Of a stretch of DNA of 64,000 nt, positions 1 to 8,396 are shown one piece after another. A program made the position numbers and the translations under genes. How positions within the stretch are numbered: position 1 is the stretch's first letter; each line of letters starts with the position of its first letter. Under the pieces are notes generated by a model. The model was given only the letters and a program-made list of their open reading frames with translations. It did not search any database and had not been told where the DNA came from. This DNA is from Pseudooceanicola algae (GTDB lineage Bacteria; Pseudomonadota; Alphaproteobacteria; Rhodobacterales; Rhodobacteraceae): contig NZ_CP060436.1 in assembly GCF_003590145.2 (NCBI RefSeq), positions 2,609,001-2,673,000 on the forward strand, read 5' to 3'.

Positions 1-524
1 TCCAGCAGATCAAGCTTGTCTGTCACCTGAAGGTGGAATTTCACATGGCTCCACAGCCGCTTTACCGGGTGGCGCATGGTGTAGATCACCCGAAGCTGGG
101 TGCAATTGCCGAGGATATGCTCCCATGCCTCGGACGGAAGATGAGCATAGAGGTTCGAGAAATCGCAATTGTACAGCTCACCCCGCGGTCGGGTGAACAG
201 GTTGCGATACCAAAGATCATCTACAGGCCGGGACAGGTAGTTCGCCACCCAATGCAGGTTGTGGCGGATCCGGTCCGGATTGGTCTTTTCCGGATCATAG
301 CGCTGCAGGTAACGATCCTGCGCATTGGCAAGGCGGCGGGCATCGCAAAGCTGTCGGTCGTTCACATAGACATGGTAGAAATAGTGAATTTCCTTCTCGA
401 GCGAGAAGTGCAGCTGCGGATGCTGCGCCAGCACCGAGTAGAGCCAGGTCGTTCCGGCCTTCATGGCCCCCGCGCTAAGGAAAAGATGGCCGAAAAGGCC
501 GGGATGTCTGTTCGTTTCAATCAT
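1..524 (-). CDS. Sulfotransferase, PAPS-dependent (3' end beyond window)
   Basis: The reading frame runs off the left edge of the window, so only the first 174 codons are seen. Residues 18-30 read SAGAMKAGTTWLY, the 5'-phosphosulfate-binding loop of PAPS-dependent sulfotransferases. Near the cut end YTMRHPVKRLWSH matches the 3'-phosphate-binding segment (R..P..R..S) of the same family. The enzyme would move sulfate from PAPS to a hydroxyl or amine of a saccharide or lipid; the acceptor cannot be told from this half. The ATG at 524 gives a compact N-terminus that begins just before the PAPS loop, as in family members. It is divergent from the RTX protease with a 223-bp gap. Family is confident, substrate unknown. 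Confidence 0.85.
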   Translation of the reverse strand, partial: MIETNRHPGLFGHLFLSAGAMKAGTTWLYSVLAQHPQLHFSLEKEIHYFYHVYVNDRQLCDARRLANAQDRYLQRYDPEKTNPDRIRHNLHWVANYLSRPVDDLWYRNLFTRPRGELYNCDFSNLYAHLPSEAWEHILGNCTQLRVIYTMRHPVKRLWSHVKFHLQVTDKLDLL

Positions 525-747
525 TCTGACCACCAGTTCCGACGTTCTGTCTGTCGTCGGTTTACGCAAAAACCCTCAACCATTGGTTACCATCTGGGGT
601 TTCCGGCCCAGGCTCCGGAGCGAAAGAGTTGGCGTCAAATTTCCTAAAGCTCTTCCTAGAATGCCCCCCTGAAATGGCCCGGCCTTCTGCGGCCATTTAC
701 CCCGAATTGCTATCCCCCTTGCCAGCATCCGTTCATGGAGGATCGAA

Positions 748-3336
748 ATGCCAACAGGGAGCAATCCACTTTCATCAAGCCAGTGGCACCTTCGCATGAT
801 CGGGGACCTGGATGCGATCTGGGCGGATTACACGGGCAATTCCGTCCTTGTCGGCATCTACGACGACGGTGTCGCGCAGCACGAGGATCTGATCACCAAC
901 TACAATTACAGCGCACGGGTCACCCTGATCGGATCCGATCCGCTGAACGACGACTACGCTCACGGCACAGCCGTGGCGGGGATCGTGGCAGCGGCGGACA
1001 ACGACACAGGCGGTATCGGCATCGCCTTCGACGCCCAGATCACCGGGGTCAATTACCTGACAGAAGCCTTCGATCTGTCCTATGCCAACTACCTGAGCCT
1101 GATCGAGGATACGGCACGCTTCGACGTGGTCAATTTTTCCTGGGCCTCGCTGCCATATTTCAATGATTTCAACAATATAGGAGACCAAAACAGCCAAGCC
1201 TATGCCGAGGTGTCGCGCATGCAGATCGCGCTGGACACCGGGCGGGACGGACTGGGCACCATCTTCGTCAAATCTGCCGGCAATTATGCCAATGACCCGG
1301 GCTGGCTGGAGTTTGGTATCGAGGGCAACGCCAATGCCGAAGGGCTGAACGCCGCCCACGGGATCATCGTGACCGCGGCGACGGACCGAGATGGCAACGT
1401 GGAATCCTATTCCAACTGGGGCCAGAGCATCCTTGTTGCGGCCCCCGCAGCAACCGTGACCACCGATATCGAAGGCAGCGGCGGGCTTTCGACCGGAAAT
1501 TACGCCGAAACCTTTGGCGGCACCTCCGCGGCGGCGCCTGTCGTGTCAGGCGTGGTCGCCCTGATGCTGGAGGCCAATCCCGACCTGCACTGGACCGATG
1601 TGCGCAACATCCTTGCGCTTTCGGCAAGCCAGACCGGGTCGGATTTCGGCAGCGAGGCGAGCGGTTACGAAATCGATTCATGGTTCGCCAATGCCGCGCA
1701 AACCTGGAACGGTGGCGGCCTGACGTTCAACGAAAGCTACGGTTATGGTCAGGTCGATGCCTTCATGGCGGTCCGCATGGCAGAGGTCTGGACCGAAATG
1801 GCGCCCGACGCGGCCGACCGGCAGGCCAGCTACATCGCGACGGCCGATATCGATGATCCGGTCACGATCCTGGATGACGACCGGACGGTCATCAGCATGG
1901 AGGTTCGGGGCGCAAAGATCGAGATCGAGCACCTGAACGTCACGATTTCCTACAAGCACAGCTGGGTCTCGGACCTGGAGCTTAGCCTGTTCACCCCGGC
2001 GGGTACCGAAATTCCACTACTGCGCAACGAAGGCTATGGCAGCTACAACGACTCCTGGACCTTTGGCGTCTCTTCCCTGATGGGCACTTCGGCCGATGGC
2101 ACCTGGGAACTGGTCATCGAAGATTCCGTCGAACGTGATTCCGGGGTCGTCTACGATCTGGAACTGGAATTCCACGGCAGCCGTCAGGACAAGAACGACA
2201 TCTACACCTTCACCTCGGATTTCCAGGAATTGCTGGCCGTGGAATACGAGCGTGGGCAGATCAGCGACGACAATGACGGCAATGACTGGATCAACGTGGC
2301 CGCGCTGACCGCGAATGTCAGCCTCAGCCTCAGCAATTACTCGGGCGAAATGCGCGTGGACGGTACCCGCTGGGTTTCGATCAGTGGTAAGATGGAAAAT
2401 TTCGCGGGCGGGGACGGCAACGACATCGCCTCGGGCAACGACGCGGCCAATACCTTTATCGGCGGCAGGGGGAATGATTGGTTCGTCGGCAAGGCCGGCC
2501 ACGACAGCCTCGTCGGCGGCGAGGGCAATGACCAGCTGGAGGGCAACGAGGGACAGGATTCCCTGTCCGGTGGCCATGGCACCGACACGCTGCGCGGCGG
2601 CGAGGGCGAGGACCGTCTGCGCGGCGATGGCGACAACGACTGGCTCTATGGCGAAGAGGCCGAGGATGTCATCAACGGAGGCACCTGGCATGACCGGATC
2701 TATGGCGGTCAGGGCGAGGACAGCCTGTTCGGGGACGCCGGCTTTGACCGGCTCGAAGGCGGGTCGGGCGATGATCATCTGGACGGCGGGCATCAGGCAG
2801 ACAATCTGTACGGCGGCGTTGGGAACGATGTCCTTTACGGCAATTTCGGTCTCGACCGGCTGTTTTCGGGCAGCGGGGATGATATCGCCTATGGCGGCGA
2901 CCAGCAGGACGGCATGTTCGGCGACTATGGCAACGATCACCTGTTCGGCGGCGCCGGGGGTGACAATTTCTTTGCGTCCTACGGCAATGACACCATCGAA
3001 GGGGGCTCTGGCGATGACACGATCAACGCCGGTGCCGGGTTCGACAGGATCGACGGCGGCGAGGGCAACGATATCCTGCGGGGCAATTTCAACGCCGATC
3101 TCTTTTCCTTCCGGAGCAATTTCGGTCAGGACACGATCACCGATTTCGATGCGTTCAACAGGTGGGAACGGATCGATCTGCGCGAGGTGACCGAGATAGC
3201 ATCCTTCGACGATCTGGTCGCATCTCACCTGTCCCAGATCGGTTCGGACAGCATGATCACCGATGGCCAGGGCAATTCGATCCGGCTGAAGAACGTCTCG
3301 GTAGCCGACCTGGATGAGGGGGATTTCCTGTTCTGA
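748..3336 (+). CDS. Kexin-like subtilisin (S8) with P-domain and RTX repeats
   Basis: Predicted secreted serine protease of 862 residues. The S8 triad is visible: D39 in GIYDDGV, H72 in AHGTAVAG and S260 in GGTSAAAP, with N179 of SAGN as oxyanion residue. Residues about 375-477 form a proprotein-convertase P domain (ISYKHSWVSDLELSLFTPAG ... GTWELVIEDS). From about 552 to 800 come many GGxGxDxhx-type RTX calcium-binding nonapeptides, then a C-terminal segment with FGQDTITDFD, the pattern of type I secretion substrates. There is no signal peptide and no obvious propeptide; the catalytic domain begins almost at residue 1. This suits export by an ABC/HlyD/TolC apparatus, none of which is encoded here. 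A GGAGG sits 5-9 bases before the ATG. The function of the next gene may be linked to it. Confidence 0.93.
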   Translation: MPTGSNPLSSSQWHLRMIGDLDAIWADYTGNSVLVGIYDDGVAQHEDLITNYNYSARVTLIGSDPLNDDYAHGTAVAGIVAAADNDTGGIGIAFDAQITGVNYLTEAFDLSYANYLSLIEDTARFDVVNFSWASLPYFNDFNNIGDQNSQAYAEVSRMQIALDTGRDGLGTIFVKSAGNYANDPGWLEFGIEGNANAEGLNAAHGIIVTAATDRDGNVESYSNWGQSILVAAPAATVTTDIEGSGGLSTGNYAETFGGTSAAAPVVSGVVALMLEANPDLHWTDVRNILALSASQTGSDFGSEASGYEIDSWFANAAQTWNGGGLTFNESYGYGQVDAFMAVRMAEVWTEMAPDAADRQASYIATADIDDPVTILDDDRTVISMEVRGAKIEIEHLNVTISYKHSWVSDLELSLFTPAGTEIPLLRNEGYGSYNDSWTFGVSSLMGTSADGTWELVIEDSVERDSGVVYDLELEFHGSRQDKNDIYTFTSDFQELLAVEYERGQISDDNDGNDWINVAALTANVSLSLSNYSGEMRVDGTRWVSISGKMENFAGGDGNDIASGNDAANTFIGGRGNDWFVGKAGHDSLVGGEGNDQLEGNEGQDSLSGGHGTDTLRGGEGEDRLRGDGDNDWLYGEEAEDVINGGTWHDRIYGGQGEDSLFGDAGFDRLEGGSGDDHLDGGHQADNLYGGVGNDVLYGNFGLDRLFSGSGDDIAYGGDQQDGMFGDYGNDHLFGGAGGDNFFASYGNDTIEGGSGDDTINAGAGFDRIDGGEGNDILRGNFNADLFSFRSNFGQDTITDFDAFNRWERIDLREVTEIASFDDLVASHLSQIGSDSMITDGQGNSIRLKNVSVADLDEGDFLF

Positions 3337-3450
3337 CCCTGGCCTATTCAGTCACCGTGTTCCGGCATGCGGGATACTGGCCTCTGACGGAAGCAATTTG
3401 CGCACCCGACACCCATGACGCTTTAAATAAATGTATTTTTCAGCTATCGG
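3337..3450 (+). promoter_or_regulatory. AT-rich putative promoter region after the RTX protease
   Basis: The gap between the protease and the next large gene holds an AT-rich patch at about 3421-3445 (TTTAAATAAATGTATTTTTC), which stands out in this GC-rich window. It could carry a promoter for the downstream pair. I see no clear -35/-10 pair and no strong terminator hairpin after the protease stop, so readthrough from the protease is also possible. Confidence 0.3.
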
Positions 3451-3666
3451 TTGTCGGATGTATCCCAGACCACTGAACGGCGATTTCATGCCATCAAACT
3501 GCGACGACGCCCTGCATATCACCCTTTTCGGCCCCGATCGGAGGCGTGCCGCAGCATGCCGGACGCAGGCGAAGGGCCGCCCCGAGGGAACGGTTCGCAC
3601 GGCGGCTGGGCCATGCCGGTAACCGGGACGCCATTGCCGATAGATCACGGCGCAGGGCCGGTCTGA
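3451..3666 (+). CDS. Possible small coupled ORF, 71 codons
   Basis: A 71-codon frame whose stop overlaps the ATG of the following gene as TGATG, a typical translational-coupling arrangement. The predicted peptide has a basic first half and a Pro/Gly-rich second half ending in VTGTPLPIDHGAGPV. An internal ATG within the same frame would give a 36-residue version. I do not recognise a family. The region is open in other frames too (one continues into the next gene's frame), so coding status is doubtful; the only real support is the stop/start overlap. Confidence 0.3.
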   Translation: MSDVSQTTERRFHAIKLRRRPAYHPFRPRSEACRSMPDAGEGPPRGNGSHGGWAMPVTGTPLPIDHGAGPV

Positions 3667-5285
3667 TGTCCTCTGCCCGCCCCCCGGATACCTTCGCCCC
3701 GCAGCCGGATGCCCCCGAGGATCAGGCGAATTTCCGGTTGATCGCCTGCAACCCGATCACCGGACAGCAGGATTTCGAAACCCGGTTCTCGATCTTCGAC
3801 GCTCATGGATTGCCGGTCCATCAGGGCGGCGGCCCCGAGGTCGCCCTGACCCTGCCCAGCGGAGCCTACCGGCTTCGGGTCGACCGCCTGGGCACCCACC
3901 GCGAAGACCACCTGGTGCATGAGGCCGAGACCCTTCTGCGGGTCGATATTCCGCTGCGGGATTCGGCCATGCCCCTGCTGGATGCCCAGCACAGCGCCGA
4001 TTACCTGCCCCACGCCAGCCGTCATTTCAGCCGCAACAACACCTGCGATCCACTTGGCGCGGCAACGACCTGGCCCCGGCTGATGGTCTTTCTGCGTGGC
4101 ACAGCTGGCGGGATGGCCCCGGTCGAACCGTTGGCCGGCCGGCTGGCCCTGTTCGATACCGAAGGTCGTCAGGTCACCGATTTCACCGAAGACCTGATGG
4201 CCGGGAACAGCCATCAAGGCTGGGCCGTATGGTCCGCTCAGCTTCATCCCGGCGAATACATCCTGACCGAGCTTAGCCCGCAGGGCCTGATCCTGTTGCC
4301 GCTGGCACTGTACGGCGACTGGGACATGCAGATATTCCTGCCCCACGACGGGCGGCCGCAACTGTCCCGCGCCGGGCTGACCCCTGCCCTGCGCGGCATC
4401 GGCTTCGAACCCGAGAACGAGCTGACCCAGATCGTCGACGCCACCCTGACCGGGCTTGCCGAACGGCGCGATCTGCTGCCGATGGAACTGCGCCCCCGTC
4501 TGCTTGGCGGCGCGGCCGAAGATCCGTTCCTTGCTCTTGCCGGTGCCCATACGCATTTCCTGACAACCCGCGATGGCAGCGGGCTGAACGATGCGGCGCT
4601 GAAACAGCTTTGGGCCCTGATGCCCCGGTCCACCGATGTGCTGATGCTGACGCTGGCGGCGCTGGAACGGGCGCTCGGGGGCACGTTGCCCCACAGCCTC
4701 AGCGCCCTTGTCCGCGCCGTACGGGATCGCTTTGGTCAGTCGATTGCGCCGCTTCTGCCGGTCAGCTTTCCGCCCATGCTGCGCCCCGGCCTGGCCCTGC
4801 TGGCCCGCTACAGCCAGACCCTGCCCGATCTGATCACCGCCGGTTCCTGGGCCGAGGCCGCCGCCAACAGCGCCTATGCCTCGGGCATCTGGTCAAGCTG
4901 GTCGCAACCAGGCGAGACATTGCTGATCCCACGCGACAGCGGCGCGGTCAGCAGCCGGCTGAGCGACGCGTTGCAGGTCATGCGCGCCATTCCGGCCAGG
5001 GACGAATTCGGAACGCAATTCCACCTGCCGATCAGGGAATCGGCCGGCCGCCCGGAAGAAGAAAGTTTTCTGGTCCAGCACCTGCAATCCTATGGCCAGC
5101 CCGCAATGCCCGATGGCACGCCCCGCCTGCTGCCCGAGACCCGCGTGCCCGACTGGCTGCAGCGGCTCACCGGCGAGGAGCAGCTTCGCCTTGGCAAGGC
5201 ATTCGATCCGGTGGCCGTAGCCCGCGTGACCGGGATGCCCCTGACCACGGTCCTGCGCGCCCAGAAGATCGGGCCCGCATCCTAG
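3666..5285 (+). CDS. Unrecognised multidomain protein, possible protease partner
   Basis: A 539-residue protein with no signal peptide, membrane segment or catalytic motif that I can see. The first 260 residues look like two beta-rich modules: the first contains ALTLPSGAYRLRVDR, the second contains GWAVWSAQLHPGEYILTE, both like carboxypeptidase-regulatory or sandwich folds. The remainder is helical and includes DPFLALAGAHTHFL, then PLLPVSFPPMLRPGLALLAR. From memory, similar helical segments with a PPML-type motif occur in multi-component bacterial systems that include caspase-, trypsin- or subtilisin-like effectors, but I cannot confirm this. The frame is open upstream to 3546 but that part looks non-coding; ATG 3666 is preferred because it overlaps the stop of the small ORF before it. 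Being just downstream of the RTX protease on the same strand suggests, but does not prove, a joint role. Confidence 0.7.
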   Translation: MSSARPPDTFAPQPDAPEDQANFRLIACNPITGQQDFETRFSIFDAHGLPVHQGGGPEVALTLPSGAYRLRVDRLGTHREDHLVHEAETLLRVDIPLRDSAMPLLDAQHSADYLPHASRHFSRNNTCDPLGAATTWPRLMVFLRGTAGGMAPVEPLAGRLALFDTEGRQVTDFTEDLMAGNSHQGWAVWSAQLHPGEYILTELSPQGLILLPLALYGDWDMQIFLPHDGRPQLSRAGLTPALRGIGFEPENELTQIVDATLTGLAERRDLLPMELRPRLLGGAAEDPFLALAGAHTHFLTTRDGSGLNDAALKQLWALMPRSTDVLMLTLAALERALGGTLPHSLSALVRAVRDRFGQSIAPLLPVSFPPMLRPGLALLARYSQTLPDLITAGSWAEAAANSAYASGIWSSWSQPGETLLIPRDSGAVSSRLSDALQVMRAIPARDEFGTQFHLPIRESAGRPEEESFLVQHLQSYGQPAMPDGTPRLLPETRVPDWLQRLTGEEQLRLGKAFDPVAVARVTGMPLTTVLRAQKIGPAS

Positions 5286-5333
5286 AGCCCCCTCCCCGGG
5301 GCCCGGTGCCGAACCTCAGGAAAATGCCAACCC

Positions 5334-7946
5334 TCAGGAAAACACGCCCGCGCCCGTGAACAGGACCGCCACGCCGCGCGTCCGCCCGTCGTCTTCGATC
5401 CGGTCAAAGGGATGGGCCCGCACTTCCAGGTCATGGCCACCGTAGGTGCCGGACCGCACGACGGGCTCGCCGGTTTCGATCACCTGCCGGGCCATCCCGG
5501 CGAGATCGGCAAAATCAAGCCGCGGCGACACCACGTCCAGGCTTCGCTGCACATCATGCGCTTCCATCTGGAACACCCGCCCGATCAACTGCGAGAACCG
5601 GCGGATCCGCAACTGGGAATCCAGCACGATCACCCCGGTCTTCAACAACCGCAGGACCACCTCTGTGTCACGGTTCAGCTCCGACAGCATCTCGATCTGA
5701 CGCTCGTGTTCGGAACTGACGGAAACAAGCTCCTCGTTTACCGCATGCAGTTCCTCGTTCGAGCTTTGCAACTCCTCGTTGGAGGCTTGCAGTTCTTCGT
5801 TGGAGGCCTGCAATTCCTCGTTGGAGGCCTGCAGTTCCTCGCCGCTGGCTTCCAGCCGTTCGGTGACATTCTGCAGGGTCTCTTCCGTCAGCCGCAGGTC
5901 GCGTTCCAACTCCTGGATACGGCGAGACAGAAAGATGTGATCCTCGCGCGTCGGACCGCCCGCCGTGTTGCCCGGCGGGGGGGCGCTGTCCTGTGGCGCG
6001 GCGGGTTCCGTTTCCCCAAGATCTTCGCGTTTCAGCCCGATCAGCAAGAAACGCGGCCGGGGCGACATATCGAGCGGTTCGATGGTGACCGCCAACTGGT
6101 GTTTTTCACCGCTCGGCAGTTCCAGCATGACGCTTCGCACATAGGCTTCCCGCAACCCATGACGAAACCGTTCCATCGCGACGTTGATCGGGAAATGCAG
6201 ATCCGGGTGCACAATATCCTCGACCGTCCATTCGGCGAGGTTGTTCATCGTGTCGACATAGGTGCCTGCCTGGCCGAACCAGGCCAGAACCGCCCCATCG
6301 GCAGCCAGCAGGATCGACGAGGGCGCATAGCGTTTCAGCAGGGCATCATAGCTGCTGACCAACGTGTCGCGGTCCCGCACCGTGGCGGCGATGGCCGGTT
6401 GTCGGCTCATCCCGGGCTTGCGTTGCAGCCGCGAACTCAGGTTCGGCACCAGTTCGCTGCGCGAGGTCAGGTTGACGCTGTTGGCCAACACCGACCGGTC
6501 CAGCACCCGCCGGTCCGATGTATTGCGGAACAGACGCCAGCGTCCGTTGATCACCTCGAATTCATCGGCGTAGCGACCCAGGCTTTCGGAAGGACCAAGC
6601 AGCAGGAACCCCGCCTTGCGCAGCCCGAAAAGGAACATCGAGATCACCCGAAGCTGGGCCTCTTCGTTCAGATAAATCAGCAGGTTGCGGCAGGAAATCA
6701 AGTCAAGCTGCATGAAGGGCGGGTCGCTGAGCAGATCATGGACCGAAAAGACGATCTTCTGGCGCAGCACCGGATCGACGACATATCGATCGCGGTGACG
6801 GGTGAAATAGCGGTCCCGGATATCCTGCGAGACCCCTTCCAACGCCGATTCCGGGAAGATCCCCGAGGATGCCATATCCAGCGAGCCCCGGTGCACATCC
6901 GTTGCGATGATGCGAAAGCGTCGCTCGACACCGGCGGCGGCCAGGGCCTCGCTCAGTTCGATGGCGATCGTATAGGCCTCTTCGCCGCTGGCGCAGGCCG
7001 GCACCCAGATCCGCAACGAGCTTTCCTCGGTGGAATTCGCCACCATCTCCTCCAGGGCCTTCTTGCGCAGCACAGTGATGGCGTCCGGGTCGCGATAGAA
7101 CTGCGTCACTCCGATCAGCAGATCCTGATACAATTCATCCAGCGCCGAGGCATTGTCCTGCACGAACTCCAGGTAGCTGGAGAGCGTGGCAATACCGCGA
7201 AGCTTCTGACGGCGTTCGATACGGCGCAGCACGTTGGCGGCCTTGTAGGCCGAGAAATCCACATGATGCTGTCGTTCCAGAAGCCCCAGGATCGCGCTTT
7301 CGGCACGGGAATCCTCGGCTTCCTGACGAGCATCCGTGTACACGCCCGAGTCGATATGCAGGCGGATCGCCTGGGGCATTTCCGCTGCGCCCAGCACCCG
7401 GTCCACCACGCCCGCGGTCAACGCCGCGCGGGGCATCGACGAAAACCCGGCCTCTTGCGGGGATTGGACCAGCACCGTGCCGCCCAGCTTGTGGAATTCC
7501 TGCGCGCCGCGCGATCCGTCAGAGCCCGAGCCCGACAGGATCACCGCAAAGGTCCGGTCCACGCCGCGTGACGCCAGCGTGCGGAACAACCCGTCGATGG
7601 GAAGATGCGGCAAGGGACGATCATCGACATTGCTGCGCACCCGGAACACGTCGCCATCCAGTTCCGCGTTCGTATTGGGCTGGTTCAGGTAGACCGTATT
7701 CGCGCGCAAGCGCGAGCCGTCTTCGATATGGCGGATTTCCAGCCGGGTCTGGCGGGCCAGCAATTCATGCATCATCGACCGGTAGTCCGGCGACAGGTGC
7801 TGAATGACCACGAAACACCATCCGGCGTCCGCCGGGGCGGCCTTGAAAAAATCTTCCAGCGGTTCCAGACCGCCGGCCGAAGCACCGATAGCAACCAGGG
7901 TAAGGCGCGTATCCTGGCTTTCGCCATCTGTTTCGCTGTTGTCCAT
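5334..7946 (-). CDS. CheB-CheR-PAS fusion signalling protein
   Basis: An 870-residue fusion. Residues 15-195 form a CheB methylesterase domain without its usual receiver (S23 in GASAGG, H50 in VIQH, D143 in SGSGSDG). Residues about 222-480 are a CheR methyltransferase domain ([11 protein letters not shown] for SAM binding, [10 protein letters not shown]). A PAS-like region follows, then a long coiled coil of EELQASN heptads, then a final PAS-like segment. There is no kinase domain. Such fusions modulate receptor or partner-protein methylation outside classical chemotaxis. It is transcribed divergently from the response regulator/hybrid kinase pair, which suggests a common pathway. The ATG at 7946 has an AGGGA 4-5 bases upstream; an open extension upstream would run into the divergent response regulator and is not credible. 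Confidence 0.93.
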   Translation of the reverse strand: MDNSETDGESQDTRLTLVAIGASAGGLEPLEDFFKAAPADAGWCFVVIQHLSPDYRSMMHELLARQTRLEIRHIEDGSRLRANTVYLNQPNTNAELDGDVFRVRSNVDDRPLPHLPIDGLFRTLASRGVDRTFAVILSGSGSDGSRGAQEFHKLGGTVLVQSPQEAGFSSMPRAALTAGVVDRVLGAAEMPQAIRLHIDSGVYTDARQEAEDSRAESAILGLLERQHHVDFSAYKAANVLRRIERRQKLRGIATLSSYLEFVQDNASALDELYQDLLIGVTQFYRDPDAITVLRKKALEEMVANSTEESSLRIWVPACASGEEAYTIAIELSEALAAAGVERRFRIIATDVHRGSLDMASSGIFPESALEGVSQDIRDRYFTRHRDRYVVDPVLRQKIVFSVHDLLSDPPFMQLDLISCRNLLIYLNEEAQLRVISMFLFGLRKAGFLLLGPSESLGRYADEFEVINGRWRLFRNTSDRRVLDRSVLANSVNLTSRSELVPNLSSRLQRKPGMSRQPAIAATVRDRDTLVSSYDALLKRYAPSSILLAADGAVLAWFGQAGTYVDTMNNLAEWTVEDIVHPDLHFPINVAMERFRHGLREAYVRSVMLELPSGEKHQLAVTIEPLDMSPRPRFLLIGLKREDLGETEPAAPQDSAPPPGNTAGGPTREDHIFLSRRIQELERDLRLTEETLQNVTERLEASGEELQASNEELQASNEELQASNEELQSSNEELHAVNEELVSVSSEHERQIEMLSELNRDTEVVLRLLKTGVIVLDSQLRIRRFSQLIGRVFQMEAHDVQRSLDVVSPRLDFADLAGMARQVIETGEPVVRSGTYGGHDLEVRAHPFDRIEDDGRTRGVAVLFTGAGVFS
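5743..5850 (-). repeat. 21-bp tandem repeats encoding EELQASN heptads
   Basis: Five to six imperfect copies of a 21-base unit lie inside the CheB-CheR fusion gene and encode the coiled-coil heptads NEELQAS. Neighbouring units differ by only one to three bases in places, so the copy number could change by slippage or recombination while keeping the frame. Confidence 0.85.
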
Positions 7947-8033
7947 ACCGTCCCTGCCTTGCATACGGGAAATAGGTGTTGAAGCTACCATAGTAGTGGC
8001 GCAACCATAACCAGAAAGCCGATCGGGGGAAAA

Positions 8034-8396
8034 GTGGCGCGTATTCTTATCGCAGATGACGATCCGGGCTATGTTGCGGCCTTCTGCGAAGGGATGCAGG
8101 CCCTTGGCCATGACGCGCATGGTGTGGCGTCGGGGGTCGAAGCGCTGGCCCTGCTCGCGTCGGAAAAGTTCGACATCGTCTTCCTGGATGTGTTCATGAA
8201 AGGCGGCGGCGCGGTTGTGCTGCTGCATGACATCCGCAAGTCCGATGCCCATATCCCGGTGGTGGTCATCACCGGAAAGTCTGAATTCGCCGGTTCGCCG
8301 CTGTTCGAAAACGGGCTGCGACTGGCACAGGCAAAGATGCGAAAGACGGCCAGCCTGGCTGAATTGGGGCAATTGGTCACGAAGCTGACCACATGA
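8034..8396 (+). CDS. Single-domain response regulator (CheY-like)
   Basis: A 120-residue stand-alone receiver domain. The acidic pocket is D8-D10 (IADDD), the phospho-acceptor is D52 in FLDVF, T80 closes VVVIT, and the conserved lysine is probably K104 in KMRKTASL, where the usual following proline is replaced by threonine. There is no output domain, so it would act by protein contact or as a phosphate shuttle. Start is GTG, preceded by a GGGGGA Shine-Dalgarno. Its stop overlaps the ATG of the hybrid kinase (ATGA), so the two are co-translated, and the CheB-CheR fusion diverges 87 bases away. Confidence 0.92.
   Translation: MARILIADDDPGYVAAFCEGMQALGHDAHGVASGVEALALLASEKFDIVFLDVFMKGGGAVVLLHDIRKSDAHIPVVVITGKSEFAGSPLFENGLRLAQAKMRKTASLAELGQLVTKLTT

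Noticed and set aside
5412-7571. Long open frame on the plus strand opposite the CheB-CheR fusion
   Set aside because: It is antisense to a strongly supported gene, has no recognisable domain, and is the usual by-product of high GC content.
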